From contig NZ_AP025503.1 of NCBI RefSeq assembly GCF_024347575.1, forward strand, positions 1,674,001 through 1,738,000: 64,000 nt of DNA, read 5' to 3'. Source of the stretch: Vibrio pelagius (GTDB taxonomy: Bacteria; Pseudomonadota; Gammaproteobacteria; Enterobacterales; Vibrionaceae). A program made the translations under genes and the position numbers. The notes under the pieces were generated by a model, which made no database searches, had not been told where the DNA came from, and was given only the letters and a program-made list of their open reading frames with translations. Every line of letters begins with the position of its first letter. Positions within the stretch are counted from its first letter, which is position 1. This document shows, one piece after another, positions 45,601-53,331 of the stretch.

Positions 45601-45821
45601 ATTTCGAAAAATACGCCAAAACTATCATCAGCGAAGACAGTAAGTACTTTAACTACATAGCACCTGGGCACGTGACCATAGAGGTGAAGCAAACTCACTT
45701 TTATTCTGACCGACGGAAAGAAGCAGAGGCTCTACCAAGCCGTCCGAGACGGAGGAAGTCCTTTGTGAGCTTTTTGAGGTTAGTAGCGATTTATTTGGAA
45801 CTCAACAGAAAAACCGATTGA
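42642..45821 (+). CDS. Large tyrosine recombinase with C-terminal helix-turn-helix extension
   Basis: The 1059-aa protein carries a complete tyrosine-recombinase active site: Arg 533 (LGLRRNEIKGL), Lys in the KYRLLKT strand, His 638 and Arg 641 (HHCRHSF), His 700 (LGHASPG) and Tyr 709 (SSYFH). A core-binding-like region precedes it and more than 500 residues of unknown N-terminal sequence lie before that. After the catalytic domain a linker (PPKVDHVKVDHVNKE) leads to a helix-turn-helix (VIWRVIRRNAEGQSTRTISN, about 801-835) and a further 200-residue region. It is probably the catalytic integrase/excisionase of the island inserted at tRNA-Val. It is much longer than phage integrases (about 350-450 aa). 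Overlaps the previous gene by 4 bp. Confidence 0.87.
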   Translation: MTTSRTAKLRMDGMKAEFKAQALQEFNHYVERHPLTKDSEAERIKIIDKVYNHTVSLARHKDNCITQESLASIQKKLPNEEPYLSLFHSVLNLLIFYIERKTGIRAPELAMTTTLKQEVPVLTPDTFLNSELAASIYDLIESKSALKAYISEPTRNSGFLILWLILKEGISKEKDILPILRSHEPLYRIESHCFYKTTKARRFLLSKKAEFLLQVWYQSDYPASHNATKIVQKYLVAHHLLSAHHSLGIVSLRQMLKLEYVMTRSNIEFKLYNQRLPNSLLSDHTLARLFTGRRIHHSQEDTTELKTTVRQQRHWLSGFSAGEGKIRKRVDQDIAQLTAKEQIDIVSYFTGKLASASPKDASKVSTKVLATLQIRLEDKHKIRAMPFCWLVLSWLYHLLKNGGKFKSTLRLNTIKDYVSAVSSSFISEFYGCDPEKMNEIDWAEKFNIVIESIASPQRKAYVAYFAEFLIDSNLVPNLCLSDIDVPASEHNVDANIISHFEADNIISALEKSKHRRAELAQTLFVFGFFLGLRRNEIKGLQFKDFHHESNEHHTLHIRPNKYRLLKTTDGSRNLPVESLLPAAHLEKLLSLVERSKLKHMSFDNLIFHHYTDKDLNDAFKLLTDVMRGVTGDETLRFHHCRHSFANWVLCLLYNLKQTHSWPFLEHNYFSSERAEQLRCRLQIRQNTRKQFWAVAQLLGHASPGATTSSYFHLSDIFHRTYYASYLTELYAIRQFWGQGTVLDSDGNIKLKPNQQSVAKRYQPEVKLLSAPQSPFDSSEFDPPKVDHVKVDHVNKELSLEVIWRVIRRNAEGQSTRTISNEMNISVELVKHILQTDKELTLRTQRRSKHNAKPYVNYHSMLKPNTIETSKWVTAFDSKRDELSSTLKLDLLLQGINALVGSKDAKVRTSDKDFALTLIKLVETLSVPSQIVEIKWYMENAPLADLSQIEVYFPHIAFWLRVLEDKIGLDKSCFSIILPKQLSTFKADFEKYAKTIISEDSKYFNYIAPGHVTIEVKQTHFYSDRRKEAEALPSRPRRRKSFVSFLRLVAIYLELNRKTD
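44991..45020 (+). repeat. 15-bp tandem duplication in recombinase linker
   Basis: AAAGTTGACCATGTT occurs twice in tandem, giving KVDHV-KVDHV in the linker after the catalytic domain. A simple slippage duplication. Confidence 0.85.
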
Positions 45822-45830
45822 TTTAAAAAG

Positions 45831-45871
45831 AGGTTATGTCGCATTAAGTTTCATTCCATGCGACAAAACCT
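45831..45871. repeat. Inverted repeat downstream of recombinase operon
   Basis: AGGTTATGTCGCA and TGCGACAAAACCT pair over 13 positions with one mismatch around a 15-nt spacer, starting 9 bp after the recombinase stop. No T run follows, so it is not a classic terminator. A processed mRNA end or a recombinase binding site are both possible. Confidence 0.6.
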
Positions 45872-46037
45872 ACTGAAGAATTTAACGAAAACAGTATGTT
45901 AAGTCATCAGCAACAGTTGCTGGGAACACAGCTAATTTCAGTAACATCAAATCGAAACTAAATGCTTGCCTTTGCAGTTAAATTTAGTGTGTTTGGGCAA
46001 AATTGGTTCCAAACGGATGAGACAGCTGAAGTATCTT

Positions 46038-49000
46038 TCAGTCTGAAGATAGAGCAAAACCACCTGCCGCCAACCGCTTTTTTCGAGGTGTCTGCTGATG
46101 ACTATCCACCGGTAGTGCAGGCTCGGCAAATAATGCCTCTAAGCTTGGGTAGCACTTCATGCCATCAACCTGCAACTCACCTGACATGACTCCGCTCTCC
46201 CAGTCCTTCTGGTTACCCAAAACAAACAGGTGATGCTTGGCACGAGTGACGGCAACATTGATAAGATTTGGTTTACTATTCACCCATTGTACACCACCCA
46301 TGTTCTTGCGCACCGAAGACGCAGCCGTACAGATAATTACGGTAGAGGCTTCTTTACCTTGAAAGGTATGCACAGTACCGATATTCTCAAAGGCAAACGC
46401 TTTAAGATCATCGTCTGCACGCCCCATAGCTGCCTTCATCCAATCATGCTGTGCGGGGTCCTTGACCATCCTGTTCCACGTGGTTTGCAATGTCTTACGC
46501 ATCTTGGAGAACGGAGTAATGATGTATACGCCACCCTCTACCATCTCAGGTTGGGTCTGGCACAAATGCTTGGTCAGTGCTAAAGCCGCTTCAGCTTCGG
46601 TGCCATTGTAATAACTGCCACCTCGAGTTTGTCCTTCAGGCTCAGTAATGTTAACCCAACCACTTTGCACTGCCTGCCACTTATAAGGCATTGATGCTAA
46701 AACCATCTTATTATCGTAAGCGATACGGTTGGCAATACCAAACATCGGTTCAGTACAACGACGGTGCACCAGTAATGGAATGCCTACCGTTCTATCACCA
46801 ATCCTCGAGAAATAGTTACCGCTTTTGTCGGCAATTGACTGAGCTGAAGAAGCGCTCACTAGGTAATCATCGCCCCAGCCTTTTTGGCCATCCTGCTGTC
46901 CGAGCAACACAAAATCATCCGCCAAATTTCGGTCAACATTCGGCGGCATAGTGACAACGGGTTCGAGCTGGATCGGGTCCCCGACAAAAATCGCTTGCTT
47001 ACAGCGTTGTAAAAGCCCAGCAACATGGTAGTTAACCGCCTGCCCAGATTCATCAAACATCACCAAACCAAAGCCTTGTGGCTTTTGCATCAGCTTAAAT
47101 TGCGCCTCAGCAGACGCCAGTGATGAGCTGACAACAGGGAAGAATAAGAACAGCAACGCCCAAGTGCGCTGATGGTAAGGCACTTTTTCATTGGTCTCCA
47201 GTCGACCATCAACCAGAAATTGTAGGTCTTTCCAATCTTGCTCAGTAATAGCCTCGGCACCCAGTTCAATAATTGCCTCGTTTAATACCAAGGAGCGAAT
47301 AAATAGCTCAGTACGAAGATGGTTGACCCCTTTGCTGCCCAGCGGCGATTGTTGCTGGATCCGTGCCTCTGCCGTTTTGGCATCCTCACCAGCATTCGCC
47401 TGATAGCTGAAACTAAACGGAGAATACTGCGGCTGATCAAGCTCCCATTTTCGACAGTGCTCAGCGGCATTACTACCCGTGATGTCGCGACGGAAGGTCT
47501 CCCAGCGAGCAAGAGCATCTTCATAGGCTGATTTGGCATTCTTATAGCGATCCTTTCGACGCTGACTTGCCATCTTCATGCCAAACCACTGCCGACGGAC
47601 GCGATCAAGGGCATCAATCGCAGCATCCCAATACTCAGTCTCGTAACCACACCAAGCCTCCGCCAACGCATCAACCGTTAGTTCACCTTCATCAATCTTG
47701 AGGAGCGATTGACAGAGTGCCTCAAGGAAATCTTTATACTGCGCATTCTTAAAGGCATGCGTAGCCTGAATGTCCTCAACCACCTGCTGCAACTGACCGC
47801 TACGGTGCCAGCGGTCAACAAAGCGGTCGATCACCGGCTGTGCCTCACCCTGCTCAGCTTTTTTCAATGAGTTAACAAAATAGCGCAACTGAAAGTGGTC
47901 ACCTAAGCCCTTGAGGTGCTGGCTTAATTTTTTAACCGTGTCCTTAAAGTCTTTACGATTACTGCTATTGCCCAATACCGCACAGAATATGCCCCAGTCA
48001 CCTTTTGGAGCAATGGACTTAAAATAGTGGGTATGCTCCTGGTAGTCACCCGCCAACTTGGCTAACGATGGAAGTTCTTTGGAGATATTTTCTACCGCCT
48101 TGTTGTTGCTCGAAGCAACCAGCATGCTGTGATCAAGCACGGCATTACACAATGACGCATCAAGCCACGACTTGGCTTTGTCAGGATCAAAGGCTTTATC
48201 AAGGTCTCGTGTTCGGCTTACAAATCGCTCAGCAATCACGTCTTTTAATAAGGTGGTCTTTCCGGTGCCGGGTGGACCATTGACCGCAACAACTGGATTG
48301 TCTTTACGCTGTAGGGCCACATTCACCGCCACGGTTTGTAACAAACTCAAGCCGTAAGCCGGATTCTCAGGCCAACGCCCCCGAATCAAACGATTAGTGA
48401 GCGGAAAGTACTGCTCTGCGGCATCCAGTGCTGGGGTCAGCTCTTGCTGATTTTTAGCCCCCAAAAGATACGCACTGAGCGGCGCCGACAGCCCCTCAGC
48501 TCCCTCTAAATCTAGGGTTTGAATGATATGTTCAAGATCCTGCACAAAGAAAGGGCCAAGCTGGCTGTTATCATTACCCTCTGGATAGTAGCAGTGACGC
48601 CAACGGAAAGTCATCGCGCCACTGGGATGGCGATGAGGGCGGTCGGTATCGTCCTCAGCAAACTGGCTATCAATCGGCTTACAACGTTGCTCCATGTAAT
48701 CGCGTGAAGCGGCATCTGGCCAAAACTCGCTTGCCAAGTCTCGGTTGATCTTGACGATCTGCTGTTGCAGCTCACGGGTGGTGAGTGCTGGTTTTCCATC
48801 CTCAGGGCTCAGGCTGTGGGCAAGGCGATTGGTAATCGTCTCATACCGCGACTCTACCCACTGTGAAAGTGACATATTTTTCGGTACAGATGAAGAACAC
48901 TTACGGTAAAGCGTCCGAATGGTTGCCATGTTGATGGACACGTCCTGATCTTCTTCCGAACGTGTCCAGCGGATGGTCCCGGTGCTTTGATCCCAACTCG

Positions 49001-49385
49001 GGATCATCGCTTGAGCGACAAGAAAGGTACGCGGCACCTGATAGTTAGGATGCTCTTCGCCCGGCTCAATCAGATATCCGGCTAGATGACACTGGAACAT
49101 AATCAACAAGCGGCTTTTGTCATCAAATTCAAGCTCACCCGTTAGACAACGTTGATTGGCACTATCGCCCCAATCTTCAATAAACGACTCCGCCTCTTTA
49201 CTTGCAATCCCTTTTTCTCTATCCATCGGACACTCGGGTAAATCAAAAAGCTCAGCATCCAGCCAATAGTTCATGATCCGTTTACAACGCTCGGTGTCCG
49301 TCACTACATTCAGCGTGGTGATGTTATGACTATGTTCATCACGCAACTGCAAACGGCTTTTTAACTTATCGAAGATTCGACTCAT
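46038..49385 (-). CDS. UPF1/DNA2-like superfamily 1 helicase
   Basis: The 1115-aa cytosolic protein carries Walker A GPPGTGKTTLL near residue 370, motif II FDESGQ near 775, motif III GDPIQLEPV, motif V TFQGKEASTVII and motif VI NVAVTRAKHHLFVLGN near 1042, characteristic of SF1B helicases. About 390 residues, largely helical in appearance, separate motifs I and II, and about 365 residues precede motif I; I recognise no nuclease motif in them. The start at 49385 (MSRIFDKL) is preferred over a GTG at 49475 without a ribosome site. Standing alone next to a recombinase operon, it is likely cargo and may be a defence or DNA-repair gene; this is inference. Confidence 0.85.
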   Translation of the reverse strand: MSRIFDKLKSRLQLRDEHSHNITTLNVVTDTERCKRIMNYWLDAELFDLPECPMDREKGIASKEAESFIEDWGDSANQRCLTGELEFDDKSRLLIMFQCHLAGYLIEPGEEHPNYQVPRTFLVAQAMIPSWDQSTGTIRWTRSEEDQDVSINMATIRTLYRKCSSSVPKNMSLSQWVESRYETITNRLAHSLSPEDGKPALTTRELQQQIVKINRDLASEFWPDAASRDYMEQRCKPIDSQFAEDDTDRPHRHPSGAMTFRWRHCYYPEGNDNSQLGPFFVQDLEHIIQTLDLEGAEGLSAPLSAYLLGAKNQQELTPALDAAEQYFPLTNRLIRGRWPENPAYGLSLLQTVAVNVALQRKDNPVVAVNGPPGTGKTTLLKDVIAERFVSRTRDLDKAFDPDKAKSWLDASLCNAVLDHSMLVASSNNKAVENISKELPSLAKLAGDYQEHTHYFKSIAPKGDWGIFCAVLGNSSNRKDFKDTVKKLSQHLKGLGDHFQLRYFVNSLKKAEQGEAQPVIDRFVDRWHRSGQLQQVVEDIQATHAFKNAQYKDFLEALCQSLLKIDEGELTVDALAEAWCGYETEYWDAAIDALDRVRRQWFGMKMASQRRKDRYKNAKSAYEDALARWETFRRDITGSNAAEHCRKWELDQPQYSPFSFSYQANAGEDAKTAEARIQQQSPLGSKGVNHLRTELFIRSLVLNEAIIELGAEAITEQDWKDLQFLVDGRLETNEKVPYHQRTWALLFLFFPVVSSSLASAEAQFKLMQKPQGFGLVMFDESGQAVNYHVAGLLQRCKQAIFVGDPIQLEPVVTMPPNVDRNLADDFVLLGQQDGQKGWGDDYLVSASSAQSIADKSGNYFSRIGDRTVGIPLLVHRRCTEPMFGIANRIAYDNKMVLASMPYKWQAVQSGWVNITEPEGQTRGGSYYNGTEAEAALALTKHLCQTQPEMVEGGVYIITPFSKMRKTLQTTWNRMVKDPAQHDWMKAAMGRADDDLKAFAFENIGTVHTFQGKEASTVIICTAASSVRKNMGGVQWVNSKPNLINVAVTRAKHHLFVLGNQKDWESGVMSGELQVDGMKCYPSLEALFAEPALPVDSHQQTPRKKRLAAGGFALSSD

Positions 49386-49920
49386 ATCTTTCTCATTACT
49401 AATGCATATAGAGTATGCATTTTTCCATTTATTCTCTAGCAAACGGGGAGGAGCTTGCCCGATTATTAATCTCACTATAATTTATAAAATAGCAATTTGA
49501 ACATACCCGCAATTTCACTATCCCAGAGTGTTTCAGCACCGTTAGCCTTACTAGCCCATCATTACAGGTAGCGTTCATCAAGAACCAACTCTGCTCAAAA
49601 TAGCGCTTTCGGAGCGGTATAATCGACACCTTGACCAAAATCAGCGTGATGACTGATAAGCCCAAAATCCATAAAATCAGGACATAGCCTGTTCGATAAT
49701 ATACATCATTAAAACTATCCTGACACCCTTTCAGTGTCAGGATATTAAGAGCTAACTGATTATTAAATAATGAAATTTAGATAGAAAAGGCCCCATTTAT
49801 AATTAAATAATCGTCGTTAATCAAACCAATAGATAATCACCCACTAGGCACTCATCGAAAAATTGAATCATAGTCGTCGCCAACGTAACAGCACCCAGAC
49901 AACTCTGGACGCTTTGAGGA
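49386..49920. other. 535-bp region between helicase and integrase module
   Basis: Promoter region of the helicase on its left. A short TTG-initiated minus-strand frame at 49429-49665 is not convincing. The right half is AT-rich with one strong hairpin (listed separately). No clear gene is seen. Confidence 0.4.
49717..49743. repeat. Perfect 10-bp hairpin
   Basis: ATCCTGACAC-cctttca-GTGTCAGGAT. It lies beyond the end of the xis-int-orf104 operon (minus strand) and may act in termination, although no T run follows. Confidence 0.55.
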
Positions 49921-50235
49921 TTAGTGATGATTTCGAGGATGTTCGGTCTGATTAAAGCTGAACTGAAGCTTTTCTATAACTTCATCTGGTTCATACTTGA
50001 ATTTTTTACTTCGGCAAAAAATGAGAATCTGCATCATCGAGTTCACCAATTGCCGAATATACAAACAGTCCGTCGAGCGATTCATTCGAAGTAAGTGATA
50101 CCTAACTCTCTTGGTGCAAGGCTCACGCAGGTCAAACAGCTCGTCTAGCGTAAGGTTAAAGAACCCTTTTTGATGAATAATCGATAAGCACACGCTGGCG
50201 CAGTGCACGGTTAACACATCCACTTTCATTGTCAT
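49921..50235 (-). CDS. 104-aa protein coupled to integrase, unknown function
   Basis: The start codon overlaps the integrase stop (ATGA), and GGAGGT lies upstream within the integrase gene, so expression looks real. The protein begins MTMKVDVLTVHC and has a basic centre with several cysteines; no domain is recognised. Being co-translated with an integrase, it may be a recombination or maintenance factor of the module. Confidence 0.6.
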   Translation of the reverse strand: MTMKVDVLTVHCASVCLSIIHQKGFFNLTLDELFDLREPCTKRVRYHLLRMNRSTDCLYIRQLVNSMMQILIFCRSKKFKYEPDEVIEKLQFSFNQTEHPRNHH

Positions 50236-51452
50236 GCTTGACCTCCTTTGTGCTCGTTTTGAGCTTTTGATAGAAGCTTTTCAAACGCACTGCCATCTTG
50301 GCGGGTTAAGTTCGGAACGAAACGGCTGTAGATTTCAAACAACATCTTGGTGGTGCTGTGACCCATCTGCTTAGCTATCCATTCTGGCGCCTCCCCTGCC
50401 GCTAGCCATAAGGTTGCTGCCGTATGCCTTGTTTCGTAGGGACGGCGGTATTCCATTCCAATGGCTTCTAAAGTCGGCTTCCAGATACGCTCTCGAAGAT
50501 TCGTCTTGTCGACTGGGTTACCCTGCGCATTGGTAAACACATACTCTCCACGACCAGTCACCTCATATTGCTCGCGCAAAGCTTTCAGCACCATACTTGA
50601 CATATCGATATCTCGTGCCGAGCCAATGGTTTTTACCGTTTGGGTTCGACGATGCACATATGTCTCTCGAATACTGATTTTCTCAAGGTCAAAATCAACG
50701 TACTTCCATTTGAGGCCATCGATTTCAGAGGTTCTCATGCCTGTAAAGAATCGGACGATGAAATAGTTTCGATACTCTTCACGCACGGCATCGATGAATG
50801 TCATCACCTCTTGTAGACTAAAAGGATGAACATCGCGTTTTTCAATGCGAAGCTGCTTGATGTTTTCAAAGCTCGAACGAAAGCCATATCGGTCAGCGGC
50901 TTCATTTAAAATCATGCGGAGCGGTGTCATCACATGGTTCACAAAGTCAGCCGACAACTGCTTACCCTCTTTGGGCTGCATCAAGCGTGCACGGTATTTC
51001 AAAATGTCGGGGCGAGTGATTTTATCTACCTCGACCTCGCCAAACTCAGGTATCAAGTAGTTGTGAAGATAAATCTTCATACTGTCTTTGTAGCTTTCTT
51101 TCCAACGCACTTCGTTTTCGTGGTACCACTCAATGGCGAACTCAGAAAAAGGGATAGTGCTAATACCCTGTATCTCGTGGCTCGCTGATTTATAGCTCCC
51201 TAGCATCGCCTCTTTCTTCTGCTGGGCAGCGATGTCGTCCTTAATGAATTTTTTCGCACGAGGTGAATCAGGAAAGTACTCACCATATACAAAGCAGCCT
51301 AAGCGAATATCGGTATCGATTTGTTTTAGTAGTCGATTGAGCTTGCGTTCATTAGCTGGCGTGTCAGCTAACAACGTCTGCTCTCGGCAACGAACACCTT
51401 TGTAACGAAAGTCCATAAATAGCTTTCCAGATCTACTTCTTACACTAGCCAT
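50232..51452 (-). CDS. Phage-type tyrosine integrase
   Basis: The 406-aa integrase has an N-terminal arm-type DNA-binding segment (SVRSRSGKLFMDFRYKGVRC), a core-binding domain (about 110-200) and a catalytic domain with Arg in GMRTSEIDGLKW, HxxR in ETRHTAATLW, His in QMGHST and Tyr in EIYSRF, so it looks active. GGGGAGAA precedes the ATG. It overlaps the excisionase gene by 8 bp upstream and orf104 by 4 bp downstream. It is a different lineage from the tRNA-Val recombinases and marks a second, nested or adjacent element. Confidence 0.93.
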   Translation of the reverse strand: MASVRSRSGKLFMDFRYKGVRCREQTLLADTPANERKLNRLLKQIDTDIRLGCFVYGEYFPDSPRAKKFIKDDIAAQQKKEAMLGSYKSASHEIQGISTIPFSEFAIEWYHENEVRWKESYKDSMKIYLHNYLIPEFGEVEVDKITRPDILKYRARLMQPKEGKQLSADFVNHVMTPLRMILNEAADRYGFRSSFENIKQLRIEKRDVHPFSLQEVMTFIDAVREEYRNYFIVRFFTGMRTSEIDGLKWKYVDFDLEKISIRETYVHRRTQTVKTIGSARDIDMSSMVLKALREQYEVTGRGEYVFTNAQGNPVDKTNLRERIWKPTLEAIGMEYRRPYETRHTAATLWLAAGEAPEWIAKQMGHSTTKMLFEIYSRFVPNLTRQDGSAFEKLLSKAQNEHKGGQA

Positions 51453-51681
51453 GACAAATTCTCCCCGAAGCCATTGGGATATAGTGCATATTTCTTGTAG
51501 CGGATTGATACAAATCCGCTTCTATGGCTTCCCAAATGTAAAGAATTTTTCTACCATTGAAGGGTCGAATGTAGTGCTTACCTTCGATGAATATAGAGTC
51601 TCGCAGTGACGAATTAATGTAGTTGGCGCTAAATTTGATACGCTCTGCGAGTTCTCTAGCCGTTAAGAGGGTTTGGTCCAT
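51445..51681 (-). CDS. Excisionase-like DNA-binding protein
   Basis: 78 aa from the ATG at 51681, which has AAGGAGGT 3 nt upstream; an upstream in-frame start at 51714 would add 11 residues but lies inside the operator-like repeat. The N-terminus (LLTARELAERIKFSANYINS) is a MerR/excisionase-type helix-turn-helix, followed by a wing with IRPFNGRKILYIWEAIEADL. It probably directs excision with the downstream integrase, whose gene it overlaps by 8 bp. Confidence 0.75.
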   Translation of the reverse strand: MDQTLLTARELAERIKFSANYINSSLRDSIFIEGKHYIRPFNGRKILYIWEAIEADLYQSATRNMHYIPMASGRICHG

Positions 51682-51694
51682 GCGACCTCCTTTT

Positions 51695-51752
51695 TGTCCC
51701 CTGACAAGATACATTATTCACTTTAGCTCATTAATGTCCCCTGTCAAGATAC
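51695..51752. promoter_or_regulatory. Paired 18-bp operator-like repeats
   Basis: TGTCCCCTGACAAGATAC (51695-51712) and TGTCCCCTGTCAAGATAC (51735-51752) are direct repeats 40 bp apart with one mismatch, in the gap between the divergent xis-int and Cro/CI-like genes. The first contains the palindrome TTGTC-CCCT-GACAA. They are probably bound by the adjacent regulator and control both directions. Confidence 0.7.
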
Positions 51753-51768
51753 AAAATGGTACATAATT

Positions 51769-51993
51769 TTGACTATCCGTTATAAGCTTAAAGAACTCAT
51801 TGAATTAAAAGAAAAAATTGAAGGAAAAAAAATCTCTCAGGCAGCAATTGCTAGAGAGATTGGAGTTCAAAGGTCTGCAATAAACAAGCTGGTTACAAGC
51901 AAGGATTATGTAACAACGACAACTACGTTGAATGCTTTGTGTGCCTATTTTAATTGTAAAATTGAAGATTTAGTCGAGTATGTGCCTGACTAG
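51769..51993 (+). CDS. Small Cro/CI-type (XRE) repressor
   Basis: The 74-aa single-domain helix-turn-helix protein has KISQAAIAREIGVQRSAINK as its recognition core (about 23-42) and a C-terminal helix NALCAYFNCKIEDLVEYVPD typical of small XRE regulators. It is divergent from xis-int and next to paired repeats, so it probably represses the integration module. The start is a TTG 16 bp past the second operator, with no good Shine-Dalgarno. Confidence 0.78.
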   Translation: MTIRYKLKELIELKEKIEGKKISQAAIAREIGVQRSAINKLVTSKDYVTTTTTLNALCAYFNCKIEDLVEYVPD

Positions 51994-52233
51994 AGTATGA
52001 CCTATTCTGAAAAACTACTCATCAGAGCATCGTCCTACCTAAATTTACACGCGTTATGCCATAGATAAAATGTTAGAGAATCGCTTGATGATCACAATAC
52101 TCAACGTGCCTTTAAAACTCATTTTTGGACATTTCTGAGTTAGCACTTTTGCTAAATTAGGGAAAGACGAATTAACTGAAGTATGGCAAACGTTAGTTTA
52201 ACTTGTCCCCAGAACCATTATTAGCGATCACGG
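51994..52233. other. Intergenic region with A-type repeat
   Basis: 240 bp between convergent genes. It contains the 35-bp A-type repeat at 52126-52160 also found upstream of the solo recombinase. Nothing else is recognised. Confidence 0.45.
52126..52160 (+). repeat. A-type repeat, copy 1 (TGGACA...CTAAATTAG)
   Basis: 35 bp sharing 28 positions with 55751-55785: TGGACA at the start, TGAGT at position 11 and TTTGCTAAATTAG at the end. The TGGACA..TGAGT part also occurs after the repeat at 62578. Confidence 0.6.
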
Positions 52234-53187
52234 CTAGTTATCCAGCGGCCATTCATGTGTTTCTATCAACCCTTTTGCAAGCAATTCATGACGAAGTTGA
52301 TGAATCTTGGCTTTGAGTTCATCACGTATCAATCGAATCGCTGGAGAGATTAGCTGACGACTTGGCAAGACGAGCCACATTTCGGTCAGTGGTATCTCAC
52401 AATCGGCCAATATCCTTTCTAATCGGCCCGCGAGTAGGTCCTTTCCAACATCAATAACTGATTTCTTCGCTATCCCTGCTCCATCAATGCACCACCTACG
52501 CACGATATCACCATCATTCACCGCTCTATCGCTGTTCATTTTGATTCTGTATTTTTGATCATCGTGATAAAGCTCCCAACCGTCGTGTAAGACCTCATAG
52601 AGCTTGTAGAGTAGGGCATTGTGTTGATACAAATCGCCAGGAACCATAGGTCGACCATGATTTTCAATATAATCAGGAGAAGCACATAAAACGTGCGGGA
52701 TATTGCAGATCTTAAATCCATACAAGTTGGATTCCTGCGCCGCCCCTTTGGTCATTGCTCGCAACGCTACATCAACTCCATCTCGGTAAAAATCGATTCG
52801 GCTATCACTTACGTGAAGCCTCAGAGATACGTATGGATGTTTATCCATCACACCATTTAGCAAAACGCGCATCAGGTTGCGCCCCATCTCAGAAGACACC
52901 GCGATACGAACTTCCCCACTGATGGATTGCTGCTCTTCCTTGACCAACACCTGTCCTTGTTGCAATAAATCCAATGCTTGTTGGCACAAAGGCAAGTAGC
53001 GTTCACCTTCTGGAGTTATGCGCATCTTTCGGGTCGTTCGAACAAATAATTCGGCGCCTAATACTTGCTCTATTCGTTTTAATGACACGCTTGCCGCAGA
53101 CGAGCTAATATCCAGTTGATTCGCCGCTGCTGTAATAGATTGAAGCTCGGCAACTTTCAGCAATACCTGTAAATCAGAAATTTTCAT
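52234..53187 (-). CDS. LysR-family transcriptional regulator
   Basis: 317 aa with an N-terminal winged helix-turn-helix (VAELQSITAAANQLDISSSA, then SVSLKRIEQVLG) and a periplasmic-binding-like effector domain. The ATG at 53187 is preferred over 53193 because AAGAAGG sits 6 nt before it. It is divergent from the DUF4437 gene with a 144-bp gap, so it probably controls that gene and DUF3299. The effector is unknown. Confidence 0.9.
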   Translation of the reverse strand: MKISDLQVLLKVAELQSITAAANQLDISSSAASVSLKRIEQVLGAELFVRTTRKMRITPEGERYLPLCQQALDLLQQGQVLVKEEQQSISGEVRIAVSSEMGRNLMRVLLNGVMDKHPYVSLRLHVSDSRIDFYRDGVDVALRAMTKGAAQESNLYGFKICNIPHVLCASPDYIENHGRPMVPGDLYQHNALLYKLYEVLHDGWELYHDDQKYRIKMNSDRAVNDGDIVRRWCIDGAGIAKKSVIDVGKDLLAGRLERILADCEIPLTEMWLVLPSRQLISPAIRLIRDELKAKIHQLRHELLAKGLIETHEWPLDN

Positions 53188-53331
53188 AACCATCCTTCTT
53201 CATCACCCACTCGCAATGGTTCAATCTTTATTATCCACGATTTAAGGAAAGTTTATTAAAGATTAGTACGTTTATCGAATGAATAACTTTGAATATTATT
53301 CATCTCAAGCAAACACAGCAGAGACATTTCT

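Noticed and set aside
42642..45821. Transposase or serine recombinase assignment for the 1059-aa protein
   Set aside because: The R, H-xx-R, H, Y residues with correct spacing identify a tyrosine recombinase; no DDE triad or serine-recombinase motif is seen.
49429..49665. 78-aa minus-strand frame between helicase and integrase module
   Set aside because: TTG start without Shine-Dalgarno, overlapping the helicase promoter region; no recognisable family.
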